A program made the translations under genes and the position numbers. 43,729 bases of DNA, taken from CAMTWZ01 sp964412365 (lineage in GTDB: Bacteria; Bacteroidota; Rhodothermia; Balneolales; HLUCCA01). Each line of letters begins with the position of its first letter. Position 1 is the stretch's first letter. The notes below the pieces were generated by a model, which ran no database searches, was not told the DNA's origin, and saw only the letters and a program-made list of their open reading frames with translations. The stretch spans positions 1-43,729 of the forward strand of contig CAYPOI010000014.1 of assembly GCA_964412365.1 (NCBI GenBank). Direction: 5' to 3'. This document shows positions 28,714 to 37,478 of the stretch, piece by piece.

Positions 28714-28930
28714 TTATCCACATACGAGTAATTACTACATCGGTTTGACAAATGTCGGGAATTCCGTACGTCGATGTGGATGATGTGGATAACCCCTGTA
28801 CCAATATAGTAACTCATTGGTGCCCATTGTATATAGGGGTATTCTCTAGTTATCCACACATTGTGAACAAACGTCAATAGTTGCATTCATAGAATCATCC
28901 AAGATTCCGTTATTGTCTCCATGTGGAAAA
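28714..28930. promoter_or_regulatory. Cluster of DnaA boxes in the 365-bp region upstream of nrdJ
   Basis: The gene-free stretch 28668-29032 holds three perfect TTATCCACA boxes: 28714-28722 (plus), 28784-28792 (minus) and 28850-28858 (plus). A directly abutting near-match TCATCCACA is at 28775-28783 (minus). Weaker matches are TTGTTCACA at 28862-28870 (minus) and TTTTCCACA at 28922-28930 (minus). The region looks A/T-rich. It may be a DnaA-controlled promoter for the reductase gene, as known for E. coli nrdAB, or a DnaA-titration or origin-like site. Apart from these boxes and the structures listed separately, nothing else was recognised there. Confidence 0.75.
28792..28840. promoter_or_regulatory. 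Inverted repeat with NrdR-like sequence between DnaA boxes
   Basis: ACCCCTGTA (28792-28800) and TATAGGGGT (28832-28840) are complementary except for one G-U pair, and CCAAT (28801-28805) / ATTGG (28816-28820) nests inside. Read on the minus strand, the right arm and flank give ACCCCTATATACAATG, which loosely resembles an NrdR box (AT-rich core flanked by CC/GTG). NrdR boxes usually come in pairs before ribonucleotide reductase genes; the partner here (around 28798-28813) is poor. Confidence 0.3.
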
Positions 28931-28992
28931 GTTGTTGAAAAATAAAGCCGGAATCGGCTTGCTTCCACGCTCTTTTCTGCCGTCTTTTCAAC
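28923..28992 (+). promoter_or_regulatory. Possible structured leader (pseudoknot-capable) before nrdJ
   Basis: Three complementary pairs overlap in order: GTGGAA (28923-28928) with TTCCAC (28963-28968); GTTGAAAA (28934-28941) with TTTTCAAC (28985-28992); and the perfect hairpin AAGCCG-GAAT-CGGCTT (28945-28960). The first two cross each other, so a pseudoknot is possible if the region is transcribed. It ends 40 bases before the nrdJ ATG. It does not match the cobalamin riboswitch. Confidence 0.3.
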
Positions 28993-29032
28993 TCGAAATA
29001 ACATGCCAAGTTAGCACAATCAGAACAGCCTT

Positions 29033-32000
29033 ATGAAGTTTGACCGACACTATACCAAAGATCACTGGACAACACCTTACGACGCCATTCCCTTCGAATC
29101 GCGCAAATCAGAAATCAAGAACCCCGATGGGTCGAAAGTATTCAGCATGGAGAATGTGATGGTGCCGGCGTCCTGGTCCCAGGTCGCCACCGACATCATC
29201 GCTCAAAAGTATTTCCGCAAAGCCGGTGTTCCGGCCGTGATGAAGACCATCACAGAGAAAGGGGTTCCGAAATGGCTCCAACGTCGCGATGCCGACGATG
29301 CCGCGCTCGCCAAGTTGCCTGAGAACGAACGCTTCCGCGGTGAGAACGATTCACGCGAAGTGTTTTCGCGTCTGGCGGGTTGCTGGACCTACTGGGGATG
29401 GAAGAATAGCTATTTCACATCCGAACAAGACGCGAAGGTGTTCTACGACGAGCTCTGTTATATGCTGGCCAATCAGATGGTTGCACCGAATTCGCCGCAG
29501 TGGTTCAATACAGGCTTGCATTGGGCATATGGGATCAACGGTCCAGCCCAAGGACATTACTATGTGGACGCGAAAACCGGTGAATTGCGCAAATCCGAAG
29601 ACGCCTACACCCATCCGCAGCCACACGCCTGCTTCATCCAGTCTGTAAGCGATGATCTCGTGAACGAAGGCGGCATCATGGACCTTTGGGTTCGCGAAGC
29701 GCGTCTGTTCAAGTACGGATCGGGTACAGGAACCAACTTCTCCGATCTTCGTGGCGAGAATGAAAAATTGAGCGGTGGTGGAAAATCCTCCGGCTTGATG
29801 AGCTTTCTGAAAATCGGCGACCGTGCCGCAGGAGCAATCAAATCGGGCGGAACCACACGTCGTGCTGCAAAAATGGTGACGTTGGATCTGGATCACCCCG
29901 ACATCGAGCAGTACATCACCTGGAAAGTGAAGGAAGAGGAAAAAGTCGCGGCGATCGTGGCCGGCTCCAAAATCACGGAAAAACACCTGAAGAACATCAT
30001 CCGCCTGTGTCATACTCCGGTGGAAATCGAAGGTCGGATGTACAACAGCGCGGTGAGCCGTGACCCTAAAAAGCATAAGGAATTGGGTCGGGCCATCAAG
30101 AGCGCCAAGGGTGATTTCGTGCCATTGAACTACATCGAGCGCGTGATCCAACTTGCGGCTCAAGGCTTCACCGACATCGAGTTCGAAACCTACGATACCG
30201 ACTGGAATTCCGAGGCTTATGCGACCGTAAGTGGTCAGAACTCCAATAACTCTGTTCGTGTCCCGAACTCCTTCATGGAAGCCGTCAAGGCGGATGGGGA
30301 ATGGAACTTGTATGGCCGCATCGAAAAACGCAAAGCCAGCAAAGAAGGCCGTGATCCGAAGCCCATGAAAACGCTCAAAGCGAGCGAATTGTGGGACGAT
30401 ATCGCCTATGCCGCTTGGGCCAGCGCCGATCCGGGCACGCAGTATCACGATACCATCAACGAATGGCATACGTGTCCGACCGACGGTCCCATCAAGGCCA
30501 GCAACCCGTGCTCCGAGTACATGTTCCTCGACAACACGGCCTGCAACTTGGCGTCGATGAACCTCATCAAGTACTATGATGCCGACACCGAGATGTTCGA
30601 CGTGGAAGGCTATCGCTACACCACGCGTCTGTGGACCGTGGTTCTCGAGATCTCCGTACTGATGGCGCAGTTCCCATCGAAAGAGATCGCCGAGCTCAGC
30701 TATGAGTTCCGCACCTTGGGCTTGGGGTATGCGAACATCGGCACGTTGCTGATGATCCAAGGCATTCCGTACGACTCGAAAGAGGCGATGGCCATCACCG
30801 GCGCACTGACCAGCATCATGCACATGCGTTCGTATGCCACGTCCGCTGAAATGGCGAAAGAACTCGGCACATTCCCGGGCTACGACCGCAACCGCGAGCA
30901 CATGCTTAAGGTCATCCGCAACCACCGCCGTGCGGCCTATAACGTGCCAGACAGCGAATACGAGGGGCTCACCATCAAGCCATTGGGCATCGATGCGGAG
31001 ATTTGTCCCGATTACCTGCTTAAAGCCGCTCAAGACGATTCCGACCTCGCGTTGGCGATGGGAGAGGAGCATGGCTACCGCAACGCACAAGTGACCGTGA
31101 TCGCACCGACCGGCACCATCGGATTGGTGATGGATTGCGACACAACCGGCATCGAGCCCGATTTCGCGCTCGTCAAATTCAAGAAATTGGCTGGAGGCGG
31201 ATACTTCAAGATCATCAACCAGAGCGTGCCAGCAGCGCTCAAACGTCTTGGGTATTCGGCCAAAGAGTCGGACGCGATCATCAAGTACGCGAAGGGACAT
31301 GGAACCTTGAAAGGATGTCCGACCATGAGTCACGATCGTCTTCGTGCAGTCGGCTTCACGGACGACAAGATCCAAGCCATTGAAGAGCAGCTTCCAGGCG
31401 CATTCGAACTCAAATTCGCGTTCAACCATTTCACATTGGGTGAGGATTTCTGCAAAAACGTGCTTCACATCAGCGATGCACAATTGTCCGACTGGAACTT
31501 CGACCTTCTGCGGCACATCGGCTTCACCAAACGCGATGTCGACGAAGCAAATGATTATGTCTGCGGAACGATGACACTCGAAGGAGCTCCGTTGCTCAAA
31601 GACGAGCATCTTCCGGTGTTCGATTGCGCCAACAAGTGCGGCAAAAAAGGCACGAGATACATTTCGGCGATCGGTCATATTCACATGATGGCGGCGGCAC
31701 AGCCGTTCATCTCGGGAGCGATTTCCAAGACCATCAACCTTCCGAACGAAGCGACGGTCGAAGACATCAAGAGCGCGTACATGATCTCATGGGAGAAAAT
31801 GCTCAAGGCGAATGCCTTGTACCGCGACGGTTCCAAACTGAGTCAGCCATTGAACACGCTTTCGAGCGTGATCGACGACATCGAAGACGAAGCTCCAGAA
31901 GTGGTGGCTCCGGAAGTGGCTCAAGTTCAAGACGCGATCGTGAAAACAGCGGAACGCATCATCCATAAGTATGTGGCTGAGCGCAAACGCTTGCCGAACC

Positions 32001-32632
32001 GTCGTGGCGGATATACCCAGAAATCCAAGATCGGCGGACAAAACGTCTATCTGCGCACCGGTGAGTACGACAACGGACAAATCGGTGAGATTTTCATCGA
32101 TATGCACCGCGAGGGCGCGGCATTCAGGAGTCTGATGAACTGCTTCGCGATTTCGATTTCCTTGGGTCTGCAGCATGGCGTGCCGCTGGAAGAATTCGTG
32201 GATGCGTTTGTGTTCACCAAGTTTGAGCCGAGTGGCATGGTGATCGGCAATCCTCAGATCAAGATGACGACATCCGTGATCGATTACATCTTCCGGGAAT
32301 TGGCGGTGACCTACCTCGGTCGCCACGATTTGGCGCATGTGGGACCTGAAGACATCCTGCAGCGCACCCTTCGTCCGATGGAAAACGATGAGGATGATGT
32401 GGATGCTCCGGCATCGGCACCCATCGCATCGTATCCACCATTGACCGTTGAATCTGCTCCTGTGTTCGTTCCTGTGAGTGCCAAAGACGACGGATTCCAA
32501 TCCAAGTTTGAGCGTGCGCGTCAGATGGGATACACCGGCGACGCCTGCGGCGATTGCGGAAGCATGACCATGGTGCGCAACGGCACATGCCTCAAGTGCA
32601 ATACATGTGGAGCGACGAGTGGGTGTTCGTGA
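29033..32632 (+). CDS. nrdJ: Adenosylcobalamin-dependent (class II) ribonucleoside-diphosphate reductase
   Basis: A 1199-residue cytoplasmic enzyme that reduces ribonucleotides to deoxyribonucleotides with adenosylcobalamin as radical source, so it needs no separate radical subunit or oxygen. Visible features: SGTGTNFSDLRG (about 228), the active-site loop ASNPCSEYMFLDNTACNLAS (about 488-507) with the Asn-Cys-Glu catalytic set, VTVIAPTGTIGLVMDCDTTG, and a C-terminal Cys-rich tail (CGDCGSM...CLKCNTCG, about 1168-1195) that binds zinc or shuttles electrons. The region about 940-1150 contains the insert typical of the long bacterial NrdJ form (RRGGYTQKSKIGGQNVYLRT). It is monocistronic, preceded by the DnaA-box region and followed by a strong terminator. 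Its position next to the cobalamin uptake genes fits its cofactor need. Confidence 0.96.
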   Translation: MKFDRHYTKDHWTTPYDAIPFESRKSEIKNPDGSKVFSMENVMVPASWSQVATDIIAQKYFRKAGVPAVMKTITEKGVPKWLQRRDADDAALAKLPENERFRGENDSREVFSRLAGCWTYWGWKNSYFTSEQDAKVFYDELCYMLANQMVAPNSPQWFNTGLHWAYGINGPAQGHYYVDAKTGELRKSEDAYTHPQPHACFIQSVSDDLVNEGGIMDLWVREARLFKYGSGTGTNFSDLRGENEKLSGGGKSSGLMSFLKIGDRAAGAIKSGGTTRRAAKMVTLDLDHPDIEQYITWKVKEEEKVAAIVAGSKITEKHLKNIIRLCHTPVEIEGRMYNSAVSRDPKKHKELGRAIKSAKGDFVPLNYIERVIQLAAQGFTDIEFETYDTDWNSEAYATVSGQNSNNSVRVPNSFMEAVKADGEWNLYGRIEKRKASKEGRDPKPMKTLKASELWDDIAYAAWASADPGTQYHDTINEWHTCPTDGPIKASNPCSEYMFLDNTACNLASMNLIKYYDADTEMFDVEGYRYTTRLWTVVLEISVLMAQFPSKEIAELSYEFRTLGLGYANIGTLLMIQGIPYDSKEAMAITGALTSIMHMRSYATSAEMAKELGTFPGYDRNREHMLKVIRNHRRAAYNVPDSEYEGLTIKPLGIDAEICPDYLLKAAQDDSDLALAMGEEHGYRNAQVTVIAPTGTIGLVMDCDTTGIEPDFALVKFKKLAGGGYFKIINQSVPAALKRLGYSAKESDAIIKYAKGHGTLKGCPTMSHDRLRAVGFTDDKIQAIEEQLPGAFELKFAFNHFTLGEDFCKNVLHISDAQLSDWNFDLLRHIGFTKRDVDEANDYVCGTMTLEGAPLLKDEHLPVFDCANKCGKKGTRYISAIGHIHMMAAAQPFISGAISKTINLPNEATVEDIKSAYMISWEKMLKANALYRDGSKLSQPLNTLSSVIDDIEDEAPEVVAPEVAQVQDAIVKTAERIIHKYVAERKRLPNRRGGYTQKSKIGGQNVYLRTGEYDNGQIGEIFIDMHREGAAFRSLMNCFAISISLGLQHGVPLEEFVDAFVFTKFEPSGMVIGNPQIKMTTSVIDYIFRELAVTYLGRHDLAHVGPEDILQRTLRPMENDEDDVDAPASAPIASYPPLTVESAPVFVPVSAKDDGFQSKFERARQMGYTGDACGDCGSMTMVRNGTCLKCNTCGATSGCS

Positions 32633-32657
32633 GTAGAAGCCTGATGCTTGATGCTTT

Positions 32658-32692
32658 AAAAAGGGTGTGGCTTTAGCCCCACCCTTTTTTTT
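32658..32692 (+). terminator. Intrinsic terminator of nrdJ
   Basis: A stem GGGTG-T-GGC (32663-32671) / GCC-C-CACCC (32676-32684) with a TTTA loop has one mismatch. It is extended by an A-run (32658-32662) pairing with the T-run that continues to 32692. It lies 26 bases after the nrdJ stop, and the A/T flanks make it potentially bidirectional. Confidence 0.92.
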
Positions 32693-32771
32693 AGCGAAGC
32701 ACTCTCATTCTGAGCCGCGAAGGATCTGTTGCCTCGAACATCGCGCTTTTAACTTCGCGCTGTTTTGTTCA

Positions 32772-32779
32772 TACCTTTC
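32772..32779 (+). promoter_or_regulatory. Possible -7 element before the DUF4153 gene
   Basis: TACCTTTC differs from TAnnTTTG only in the last base and lies three bases before ATG 32783. The gene needs its own promoter because a strong terminator precedes it. Confidence 0.3.
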
Positions 32780-32782
32780 CCC

Positions 32783-34486
32783 ATGGCACCAAACATCCCT
32801 TCCATCACCCACATCCTTGATGTGGTGCGGGCTACGTTTTTGCGTTTCCCGCTGACCGTCTTACTCGCACTGCTGGCCTCGGTTAGCTTCACGATTCTCA
32901 TCCAATCGGATGCATTCGAATCGCACACGATGGGACGAGTGGCACTCGTCGCCATGCTGGGCATCTCGTTCAGTTTCGCTATTCAGTTACGGGCCGAATA
33001 TGACAGCTGGACCGGTTCAACGCGTTGGATCGCGATCCTACTTCCATTGGCCCTTCTCATCGCATATGGCGCGACTCTTCCTGCCAAGATGGAGCTCATT
33101 GCAACCGATTCTTACCATATCTATCGCTTCGTGATGTTGTTCATCACATCCCATCTCATTGTGGCGTTCCTTCCCACGCGATCAGGGTTCTGGCGCTTTA
33201 ATAAATCGCTATTCTTACGCATTCTTTTGGGTGCGTTGTACAGCCAAGTCCTTCAGACGGCACTCGCCATCGCCATCGTATCCATGGATACGCTGTTCAA
33301 TCTGAACATAGACCCGAAAACGTATGCCTACATGCTGGTCTGGGTCGCATTCACCTTCAACACCCTCTTTTTTCTAGCAGGAATACCCACACGCGATGAA
33401 CTTGAGGCACCAGCCGAATTCCCAAACGGCCTAAGGGTTTTCGCGCAGTACTTGCTTATACCGATCGTTCTTCTTTACGGACTCATTCTGTACGCTTACC
33501 TCGGCAAGATCATCCTCCAGTGGAGTTGGCCTGAAGGATGGGTCACCTGGCTGGTGATTTGTTATTCCATCGTTGGAATATTCGCATTTCTACTGGTTCA
33601 TCCGCTGTTGGATGATTCGGAGAATCCGTGGGTCCGCCTGTTTTCGAAATTCTATTATCCCGCTCTGCTTCCGCTTTCGGTACTTCAGCTACTCGCCGTG
33701 TGGGAACGCATCAGCGCGTACGGCATCACCGAAAACCGATATCTGGCGATGGTGACTGGAGTCTGGCTCATATCGGTGATCGTGGTGCTGATTTGGAGTC
33801 GAGCCAGACATATTCGCTATATCCCGATCTCCCTTGCCGTGGTGATTCTTGCGATCATGGTGGGTCCGTGGGGGATGTTCAACGTATCGAAATCCTCGCA
33901 ACAGGCACAACTTGATCTGATATTCACAGAAGCTGGACTCACACAGCGACCGTTGGATTCCGCATCAGGCTCCATGCTCGATTCTCTTGCCACGGTTCGT
34001 GCTGGATCTATCCTTGCCTATTTGTACGGAACCCACGGTTCCGAATCATTACACGGATTCATCGCCGATTCGACCTTGGCTCGGTTGGATTCAACCGATG
34101 AAGGACGTTGGAAAGGCATTCAAGATTTGGAAGTGGCGGTCGGACTGCAAGACGATTCGATCAACTCGAAGTTCACTCGCTTCATCCAGATCGTATCATT
34201 TGGTGAGCCCATTCCGACATACGGGTATGCGTTTGCCCGACAGATTCAATTCGGGTTCGGAGATTCGGATGATATTCGCTTTGATGTCGTAACCCAATAC
34301 CTCATAGATGGGGTCGATTCCGTATCCGTGGAGTCAATGATTCAACGCATTGAATCGTTATCGGATCCGAACGTGGACGATACCCGATTGCAACTGGGCT
34401 CAACGACCGTGATTTTCCTCGATGTTACCGTGCAACGCGGCAAGTTGCAATCAGGTCAAGCCGTCATTTTAACCAATACTCCATGA
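32783..34486 (+). CDS. DUF4153 family integral membrane protein
   Basis: A 567-residue protein with about ten to twelve hydrophobic segments in its first 370 residues, then a soluble C-terminal domain (about 375-567) that probably faces the periplasm. The segment LFNLNIDPKTYAYMLVWVAF followed by FNTLFFLAGIP is typical of DUF4153. The family has no assigned function. ATG 32783 is preferred over an upstream TTG at 32765. Its stop overlaps the ATG of the acetyltransferase gene (ATGA), so the two are coupled. The C-terminal domain lacks Cys or catalytic motifs that I recognise. Confidence 0.82.
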   Translation: MAPNIPSITHILDVVRATFLRFPLTVLLALLASVSFTILIQSDAFESHTMGRVALVAMLGISFSFAIQLRAEYDSWTGSTRWIAILLPLALLIAYGATLPAKMELIATDSYHIYRFVMLFITSHLIVAFLPTRSGFWRFNKSLFLRILLGALYSQVLQTALAIAIVSMDTLFNLNIDPKTYAYMLVWVAFTFNTLFFLAGIPTRDELEAPAEFPNGLRVFAQYLLIPIVLLYGLILYAYLGKIILQWSWPEGWVTWLVICYSIVGIFAFLLVHPLLDDSENPWVRLFSKFYYPALLPLSVLQLLAVWERISAYGITENRYLAMVTGVWLISVIVVLIWSRARHIRYIPISLAVVILAIMVGPWGMFNVSKSSQQAQLDLIFTEAGLTQRPLDSASGSMLDSLATVRAGSILAYLYGTHGSESLHGFIADSTLARLDSTDEGRWKGIQDLEVAVGLQDDSINSKFTRFIQIVSFGEPIPTYGYAFARQIQFGFGDSDDIRFDVVTQYLIDGVDSVSVESMIQRIESLSDPNVDDTRLQLGSTTVIFLDVTVQRGKLQSGQAVILTNTP

Positions 34487-34959
34487 GCGACATTATCATA
34501 CGTCCCGCTACGATCAACGATTTAGATATCATGATGCGGCTCGATTCGCTGCTGTTCCGCTATGACGCGCAGTATGACGACACCTTGGATTTCGGGTGGA
34601 CCTTTTCCGAAGAAGGGACCCAGTTTTTCACGGATCGGGCGACCGGTGCCGAGGGCGTCGCGTTTGTAGCCGAGCATGAGGATCATGTGGTCGGGTATCT
34701 GTGCGGGTCGATCGTGGAGGCGTACAGTTATCGGCGCATCAAGCGGATCGCCGAGTTGGAATGCATGTTCGTGCAGCCGTCCACGCGCGGAAAAGGGGCG
34801 GGATCGGCACTGGTAAACAAGTTTCTGGACTGGGTGCGGGAACAGGACATCCACGACGTGCGAATCGAGGCCTCCGCCGAAAATGACACCGCGATCTCCT
34901 TCTACAAGCGAATGGGCTTCACACCGTATAATTTGGTGCTGGAGGGGAGGTTAGGTTAA
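34483..34959 (+). CDS. GNAT family N-acetyltransferase
   Basis: A 158-residue single GNAT domain. N-terminal strand IIIRPATINDLDIMMRLD, middle strands EGVAFVAEHEDHVVGYLCGS and RIAELECMFVQPSTRGKGAG, the acetyl-CoA pyrophosphate loop with R-G-K-G-A-G, and the late NDTAISFYKRMGFTPYNL motif. These resemble RimI-like acetyltransferases, which transfer acetyl groups to amines or protein N-termini in the cytoplasm; the substrate cannot be told. It is coupled to the DUF4153 gene by a four-base overlap, and its stop overlaps the stop of the convergent S9 peptidase gene by three bases. Confidence 0.9.
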   Translation: MSDIIIRPATINDLDIMMRLDSLLFRYDAQYDDTLDFGWTFSEEGTQFFTDRATGAEGVAFVAEHEDHVVGYLCGSIVEAYSYRRIKRIAELECMFVQPSTRGKGAGSALVNKFLDWVREQDIHDVRIEASAENDTAISFYKRMGFTPYNLVLEGRLG

Positions 34960-37478
34960 TACATCTCCTCCCACCACTCCGGCTGATCTTTCAAATGCTT
35001 ATCGAACCAGGCGATGATGGTTTCGCTCCATTTGATGCGCTTCGGATGGTTGAGGATATGATGGTCCTGGTCCGCCACTTCGATGAGTTCCACATCCTTG
35101 CCCAACAACTTGAGCGCGGTGTAGAACTGCCAGCTTTCGCCCAGGGGCACGTTCGTGTCGCTCGCGCCATGCAAGAGCAGGAGTGGGGTGTTCACCTTGT
35201 CTGCGAAGAAAATGGGACTCTGATCCACATAGATATCCCGACGATTCCACGGGAAGGATTCAGCCGTGGCAATGGAGCTGTAACCATACCCCCAATATCC
35301 TTCGCCCCAATAGCTGGTGATGTTCGAGATGCCGGCATGCGAGACCGCCGCCGCGAAGATGTCGGTCCGCGTCTGAAGCAGCATCGTCATGAACCCGCCA
35401 TAGGATGCACCTATCGCGCCGACCTTCGATTTGTCCGCAAACGGATGCGCCGCCAAAAACTCATTCGTTCCTTTGATGATCTCATCCGCCACGGTGATGC
35501 CCCAATTGTTCACATGCGCAGCCGAAAACTCCTGTCCATATCCGATCGACCCGCTCGGCTGCATCACATAAACGATGTATCCATTCGCAGCCCAGACTTC
35601 TTTCGGGTAGCGTCCGCCGAAATCACGGCTCACAGGCGTCGTTCCGGCATAATAATACACGATGACGGGGTAGGATTTGGCCGGATCGAAGTTGGTTGGG
35701 TAGTACACATGTCCGTCGATGTCCAATCCGTCCTTGTTCTTGAATGTCCATGGCTGGATGTCGCCATAACGCACGCTCGAGTAGGTCGCGGCATTCGGAT
35801 CGGCCAGCACACGAGACCGGAACCGAGCCACATCCATCACGTAGGCTTTCGTCGGAAGGTTTACACCGTTTCCGGTGTAGGCAAGCATGTTTCCATTGCG
35901 GGAAATACTCACACCTGACGTCATATCCACGCCTGTGTTCAACAACGAAAAGGTATTCCGACGCACATCAAACCGATACAGATTTCCATAGGCTTTGTCG
36001 GTTGTGCTGATGAATATCGATTGCCCGTCCGGTGACCAAAACGTACTTCCTACACTCGGATTGAAGGTTCTGGTGATGGCTTTCACACTTCCATCGGCCA
36101 AGGTGCGGATGTAGAGCTGGGTATCGTATTCATTGGGGATGACATCCGAAGCCAAGGTGTTTCCCGCGTTGTCGAAGGCCGTCGCACTACCGGATATCAG
36201 CAATTGACGCCCATCAGGCGAAAAACGCATCGCTCCGACGCTGCGAGCCGAGAACAACGAATCATAAGAGTTGTCCGCCAGATTCAGAATGCCGATTTCC
36301 GTGATGGAATAGGGCCGAGCGCTGAAATCGTCCCGCGAGCGAGATATAAGCAGTCGATCTCCTGCGGGATGTTCATCAAGCAGACTCACGGACTCAGATC
36401 CCCATGTGAGGCGCCGCTGGGTTCCATCCAAATTCAATTCGGAGATATGGCTGCGCTCACGGTAGGTCGGCCAGCGGTCGTTGGGATGTTCCAAGCGCTT
36501 GAATCCATCCGTGGATGCCGTGGGCTGCTCAGATGTCGTGAAAAATATCCGACGTCCGTCATTCGACCAGCGGATGCTTCCCAAACGCGAGATTCCTTTG
36601 GCAAGCTCGATGGATGTGCCATTTTCAATATCCACCAACCAGATCGTTCCGGTTCCGGCCGTGCGTTCCACATAGGCGAAGCGGCGACTGTCGGGCGCCC
36701 ACTGCAAGCCACTGAAGCTCATGGCACCGCGATAGGTGCGCAATGGCTTGGCATCGGACGTGCGGATGATTTCGATCCACGATTCACCCGGTTTACTGAT
36801 GGATACCGCAGCAAGGGTCGCATCTTGACTGAGTGACACCGAACTTACATTCGGCTCCTCGAGCAACAAGCTCAGATTCATGTATCGATCTGAATTTAGC
36901 CCCGTCTTCGGCTCATGGTTCGCTCCGGTGACGGTGGTTTTGACGGTCCAGGGCGCGGATAGTCCCGCATCCGCTACCGTCTTGATCCAGACCACATATT
37001 TGCCTTTGGGAAGGGAGATGTCACCCGATTTCGAGGTGGTATCCGAATTCGCTTTTGTGAGGATGGATTTCCCATTCAGGGTCACTTCCAGCATCGCCGG
37101 ACTCGAAACCTCTACTGTGATTTCATCAAACCGATCCGTTTCGATGAAGAATGCCAACCAAGCGACTTGCGGAACGGTGGATGATACCGTTCCGATGGGC
37201 TGACCCGCATTCACTGCCCGAAATCTTGTGGTTTGCCCGAATGCTCGGAATTGGGCTCCATCCGTCGGCCAAAGGTCAGATGTCCTCGCGTGCGGATGTT
37301 TGAGCAGATCCGACACCTTGAAGGTGCCACCCATCACATCGTCGGATGTGTTCCAAGCAGGAAGCGGGGTGGTGAAGGGTCCGGCGCCTAGATAGGAAGC
37401 GACTTGAGCGTGGACGGTGGATGCCGCAAGAAGCAGCGTGATGAGAGATAAACGGAGTTTAATCGAGAGAGCTGTCAT
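34956..37478 (-). CDS. S9 family (prolyl oligopeptidase-like) serine peptidase, exported
   Basis: An 840-residue exported peptidase: signal peptide (LRLSLITLLLAASTVHAQ), an N-terminal beta domain (about 30-185), a PD40/WD-like beta-propeller (about 200-560: LQWAPDSRRFAYVE, RWSNDGRRIFFTTS, MRFSPDGRQLLISG, FWSPDGQSIFIST), and the alpha/beta hydrolase domain (about 590-840). Catalytic residues are Ser in GAIGASYGGFMTM (about 692), Asp in HGASDTNVPLGES and His in ADQDHHILNHPKR. Such enzymes cleave short peptides that pass through the propeller, probably in the periplasm. Its ATG lies 20 bp inside the end of the M23 gene, so it is probably co-transcribed with that gene. The N-terminal extra domain is longer than in cytosolic S9 enzymes. 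Confidence 0.92.
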   Translation of the reverse strand: MTALSIKLRLSLITLLLAASTVHAQVASYLGAGPFTTPLPAWNTSDDVMGGTFKVSDLLKHPHARTSDLWPTDGAQFRAFGQTTRFRAVNAGQPIGTVSSTVPQVAWLAFFIETDRFDEITVEVSSPAMLEVTLNGKSILTKANSDTTSKSGDISLPKGKYVVWIKTVADAGLSAPWTVKTTVTGANHEPKTGLNSDRYMNLSLLLEEPNVSSVSLSQDATLAAVSISKPGESWIEIIRTSDAKPLRTYRGAMSFSGLQWAPDSRRFAYVERTAGTGTIWLVDIENGTSIELAKGISRLGSIRWSNDGRRIFFTTSEQPTASTDGFKRLEHPNDRWPTYRERSHISELNLDGTQRRLTWGSESVSLLDEHPAGDRLLISRSRDDFSARPYSITEIGILNLADNSYDSLFSARSVGAMRFSPDGRQLLISGSATAFDNAGNTLASDVIPNEYDTQLYIRTLADGSVKAITRTFNPSVGSTFWSPDGQSIFISTTDKAYGNLYRFDVRRNTFSLLNTGVDMTSGVSISRNGNMLAYTGNGVNLPTKAYVMDVARFRSRVLADPNAATYSSVRYGDIQPWTFKNKDGLDIDGHVYYPTNFDPAKSYPVIVYYYAGTTPVSRDFGGRYPKEVWAANGYIVYVMQPSGSIGYGQEFSAAHVNNWGITVADEIIKGTNEFLAAHPFADKSKVGAIGASYGGFMTMLLQTRTDIFAAAVSHAGISNITSYWGEGYWGYGYSSIATAESFPWNRRDIYVDQSPIFFADKVNTPLLLLHGASDTNVPLGESWQFYTALKLLGKDVELIEVADQDHHILNHPKRIKWSETIIAWFDKHLKDQPEWWEEMY

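Noticed and set aside
28668..29032. Chromosome origin at the DnaA-box cluster
   Set aside because: No dnaA, dnaN, gidA or parAB gene is nearby and gene orientation shows no switch here; listed as a DnaA-binding region instead.
29351..31684. A 777-codon open frame antisense to nrdJ
   Set aside because: It lies wholly within a well-recognised gene on the other strand, has no domain signature and reads like complementary codon bias.
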